A stretch of DNA of 64,000 nt from Tenebrio molitor (taxonomy: Eukaryota > Arthropoda > Insecta > Coleoptera > Tenebrionidae): positions 3,286,001-3,350,000 of the forward strand of contig NC_091046.1 in assembly GCF_963966145.1 (NCBI RefSeq), given 5' to 3'. The translations under genes were made by a program, and so were the position numbers. The notes under the pieces are model-generated. The model made no database searches and was not told the DNA's origin. It saw only the letters and a list, made by a program, of their open reading frames with translations. Below, one piece after another: positions 60,465 through 64,000 of the stretch (its first letter is position 1; every line of letters starts with the position of its first letter).

Positions 60465-62283
60465 AAAATTGTCTTTAACAGACAGAATGTGTTACTGTTG
60501 CTTCAAACATGACAAACAACTACACGATTTCTCTATTCCTTCTGCTCTTTTGCAAATAGCTACTCTGAAATGACATGACCTGTACACCTTTTAATGTAAT
60601 TCTTGACGACAGTTTTTTATTTAAATCAAGAATATGACAGTTTTCAATTGTTTATTCTTGAGAAGAGCTAAATGGTGCTCTTCTGTCTGTTTCAAACTAG
60701 GAAAAATTACATCGAGTCTAATTAGTACTAATTAATCAAAAGCTGTGGACCTCTTTACGCAAAGCAATTGTCGTTTCCTTTATCCCTGTTGTGTAGATTC
60801 GACACGGTAAACTTTTATTAGCGTCTGACGAAGCAATCGAACTGACCATCATTAATTATGATTAGTTGGCAATTAATTTGCGATCGACCTAGAGTCGAAA
60901 GTTTAATTAAGGCTCAAGCTTGCCTCGTCTCGAGAGACGCACAAAGACTAAAAAAAAACCGTTCCCCCCTAAAAAATAATCGATCTCGTCTGAGCATCGT
61001 TACGCGCTAATAAATCACAATTTAAAACATCGACTCGGCGGTGATTCGCCCCCGGAGCGGGTCGCCACCCCTTTGACCGCCAAATCGAAGAGCAATCTGC
61101 GGCGAAAAATAAAACGTGACCGTCTAAAAAATAATCCGGGGGGCCATCCGTCGCTCATCGAAATAAAGTATGCGTTTCGGATGATTAATGCCGACGGATT
61201 CTTATGGGGGCATCATCGATTACGGCCCGGAGGGACGGAGCGACGGGGGGCGGCGTCGGGACGCGGAAAACCGCGTTCAGACATCGGAATGTCATTTTCT
61301 CGGCTTTCCGACAGCTTCTCTTTGTTAGGCTGTCGACCGCAAGATATTTCCATCCCCCCCGACGAAAAATATCTGCGGATCCGGGGACGGCGTCTTTCGT
61401 GCGGAAAGTCACGACCCCGGCCGCAGGTAAGAATGTCCACCGAAAATGAGAATCTAACTTTTGGCGGCGCCGTGACGGCGACGTGTGCGTCGATGATGGA
61501 TGGCCGGTTTTATCTCGATGCGCACGATAATAACCTAATAAAAGTTTTGATGCGGACGACGGGGCAGGTGTTGCGGAGGATGGGCAAATTAAAAAATGGA
61601 AGAGGAACGACGAGCATCACGTGAAATCGACACAGCACAACAACAAGGGAGCGATGCGGGACACGTAAATGTAGATTTGGGGTTACTAATGTATCCACAA
61701 ATAAAATATTTAGAGGTGGAGCGGGCGTAGGTGGATCGGTGAGAGTTGCTCGATTCTGGTGGAGTAATTATCTTAATTACTATTGATGTACTTGACGACT
61801 GACTCAAGCAAGAAATTCACCTTCTTAAATAGCGTCCGCTCGAGCTGAAAATTATCGTGCTTAACGTAATAGAGAAATTAATGAATTTGTGGAAATGTGA
61901 AATTTATATCAAATATCAAAATCATCAAGTAAACATGAGGTTTTGTTGGACAGCAGGGAAAAAAATTATATTGATATATGTATTTGTGAATAATTGTACC
62001 ATGTAATGGTTATTTATGCAACGTGTGTGTAAAGGAGTACTTTTTTACAAGTTGGAAAAGTTTAAACTTTCCTAAAGAGATATACACGCAATTTTAGCAA
62101 CTACTTACTTTCTTTTTATTTTGCAGAAAAAAAATTTAAATGTAAATTAAAGTTTCTACACTTTTGAGCAACTTGCCATTGTCAAGGTTTGGGCTTTTTT
62201 TCGAACGAGTCAAAGACGTTGAAATGAAATTCCATGTTACGAACAACGCTGACAATCAAGGAAACGATCTGGAAATAAGGTTT
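60465..62283. other. No supported gene; CpG-rich block at 61020-61620
   Basis: Within the GC-rich block a 183-codon frame (61073-61624) overlaps four other frames of 60-81 codons, so its openness mostly reflects composition. A consensus splice donor CCGCAG|GTAAGAATG lies at 61425. If real, the block could be a 5' exon, but no acceptor-linked coding sequence was found. Confidence 0.4.
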
Positions 62284-62724
62284 TAGTTATTTACAGTAGG
62301 AGTGAGAAGGCAAAGCTTTCGTTCACGCGAATTGAAATTCAAGTGAACGAAAGCCGCCTTACTCTCGAGGGCACATTTTTGGAGGGATCTGTTGCTCTGG
62401 AAAAAATAAACAAAGTTCTCTAACGTCAATAAGGTGGTTATGTGCATGTTGTGGAAATTGTGGAAATGGATGATGAAGAGTTATACGTTCCTGATGATGT
62501 CCTGGAAGAGGCAAGTGCCGCGGGTACCAAATGTTGCCTAAACAATCAAAATTACGTTATCAGAAAAATTGCAAAAATTAACACAATTATGCGTGAATGG
62601 AAATCAGTAAGAGAAAGACAGTGACCGAAAAACAATGAGCGAAAGTGACGTGAACGAAAGAGAAACCTTCACCCACTGGTAACTATGGATACAGACTCAC
62701 TTTGTAGGGAGGTATCGAACAAAA
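62284..62724 (+). repeat. Dispersed repeat family A, copy 4 (longest remnant frame)
   Basis: Starts TAGTTATTTACAGTAGGAGTG and ends TACAGACTCACTTTG...GTATCGAAC at 62690-62719, one of the family's inverted repeats. The plus-strand frame 62442-62624 reads VVEIVEMDDEELYVPDDVLE, then EASAAG. A one-base deletion (GCGGGTACC instead of GCGAGGTACC in copy 1) then shifts the frame. In the shifted frame YQMLPKQSKLRYQKN is intact. The opposite inverted repeat is partly deleted (CATTTTTGGAGGGATC). Confidence 0.85.
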
Positions 62725-64000
62725 TGAAACATTAGGGATCTACAATACTACGACAGGGGAGGAAATGTCTATTACGTATTGAGGCCGTAGAGAGATGTTT
62801 TTTTGGGAAACCATTATGAACTTTTTTCTTTTTCTGTTGACGCTCTCTTGTACAGAATAGAAAAACAAAAAATTTTGCTACGGAACTGTTCCACTATCTC
62901 TTCTAGTTTTGGAGATGTAAGCGTCAAAAGTTCCGATTGTCGCGGGGTGATTTTAACCCTTAAATATGCTCTCAACAGCCAGTTTTTTTCTTTTGATGTA
63001 CAATATAAAATATAAAGAAATCGACCAAAGTAACCTTCCTCGTAAGCAGCCAGTTTGTGCGAATTGGACTTCAAACCCGATCCTCTTTGTCATCCGCCGA
63101 ACTGGATCCTTCCGCAGCGAGTGCGTTGTGCTTTTGATCCGAATTCTTGCCGGTGCAACGTTAATAATAATTGCGCCGGTCGATCTCTCCGCAGGAAAAT
63201 CCGGTGAAAAGCTTGCGGTGCCATTTATGCTTTTGTACCAGAGCCGCGGAAAGCTTGCGGATGGATATCTCTGGTGGAGCGGGTCGCTCTCATTCTCTTT
63301 TCAACTTTTCATTTAAAGTAAATAAAAAGCGTTTTGCCTTTCCCCCTTGCCGTCGTCCGTGCGAAGTGAACTCTCTCTCCCGGCTTGTGTACACCATTCA
63401 TCCGTCCATTTTTGTCTTAAAATCCTCTGCGCCGTATCGGAAATCTGACTATTTGCACTCGGCCCATTTTGTATAAGTCGAGCCCCCCGTTCGTTCCGCG
63501 GATCCGCATTATCGCCGTGTGCACGGATGCGCCGCGGTTATCCGAACGCCCCCGCTCTCGAAAATCGACTGTGACGTAATTAAGAGGCGGTGGCGGTGGA
63601 TTGTTCCGTTTTTATTTAAATCTGTCGCACAGGAGGAGATTCTTTTAACGCGTCACTCGTTCGAACCAGGCCGAAGGAGGCGAAGGGAAAAAGAAAGATG
63701 AGTGTCAGCATCCAGTTTGTATTGTCGGTGGCAACTGGTGTTGACACGATGATAAAACTACCTCGGAAGATTTGTGCTACGTCATTAATGGTTGGCCCCA
63801 GATAAACGGCGTGTCCGTTAACCCAAACGGGATATCGATTTTGGATTTGTATTGCGTTAAAACGGGAAAAATCGACAGTATTACGGCGGAATGAATGCGC
63901 GCCACTGATAAAAATTGCCGTTATCGGTGCGGAAGGGTTGAATTGGGGGTTTGTTCGAATTAAACGGGCCCGTCAAAAATACCCGCACGGCAGAGCGAGC
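62725..64000. other. No supported gene
   Basis: A short piece of repeat B (GACAGGGGAGGAAATG, about 62752-62767) follows the family A copy. The rest has frames of up to 116 codons overlapping on both strands with no recognisable domain. Confidence 0.45.

Noticed and set aside
61073..61624. 183-codon plus-strand frame in a GC-rich block
   Set aside because: Four other frames are open over the same bases, so openness reflects composition. No domain is recognised.

Overview
This window reads as non-coding genomic DNA from a eukaryote, most likely an insect. There are no bacterial-style operons or ribosome binding sites. No long conserved single-exon gene is present; almost every open frame is short and unsupported, and the recognisable protein similarity comes from dead transposable elements. 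The insect assignment is an inference from the element types: DUF4817-type mariner transposases, non-LTR retrotransposons of types common in arthropods, hAT miniature elements and tRNA-headed SINEs. I cannot name the species.

The dominant structural fact concerns assembly. Bases 13028-23803 and 24004-34779 carry the same 10,776-base sequence at a constant offset of 10,976, separated only by a run of exactly 200 N. The first copy ends at the last base before the gap and the second begins at the first base after it. Even the CT microsatellite has the same length in both. The likeliest explanation is two overlapping contigs that were not merged, so the true locus is probably about 11 kb shorter and every feature in 24004-34779 is a duplicate call.

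Layout. 1-5,650: a recombinase-related repeat (family A), a textbook hAT MITE with target-site duplication, a palindromic MITE and a SINE-linked repeat. 5,700-7,930: a decayed, 5'-truncated non-LTR retrotransposon on the minus strand, with reverse transcriptase motifs followed by a zinc knuckle and a restriction-like endonuclease. 9.6 kb: a weak candidate exon. 13.0-34.8 kb: the duplicated block, holding a SINE, a family A copy and a second LINE fragment whose frame contains a Glu-Arg microsatellite. 35-37.7 kb: more dispersed repeats. 37.7-39.5 kb: a satellite of about six ~310-base units. 42.4-43.5 kb: a mariner-type element with 38-base inverted repeats and a DUF4817 helix-turn-helix remnant. 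45.7-62.7 kb: further family A copies, two 350-base repeats, a 313-base foldback element, two fragments of another endonuclease-type LINE, and an internally deleted mariner transposase. One minus-strand frame at 52.2-52.4 kb has gene-like codon use but no recognisable family.

Taken together the window looks like intergenic or intronic sequence worked over by many small element families. No genes here visibly act together as a pathway. The dispersed families were found by comparing the window with itself by eye, so their ends are approximate.
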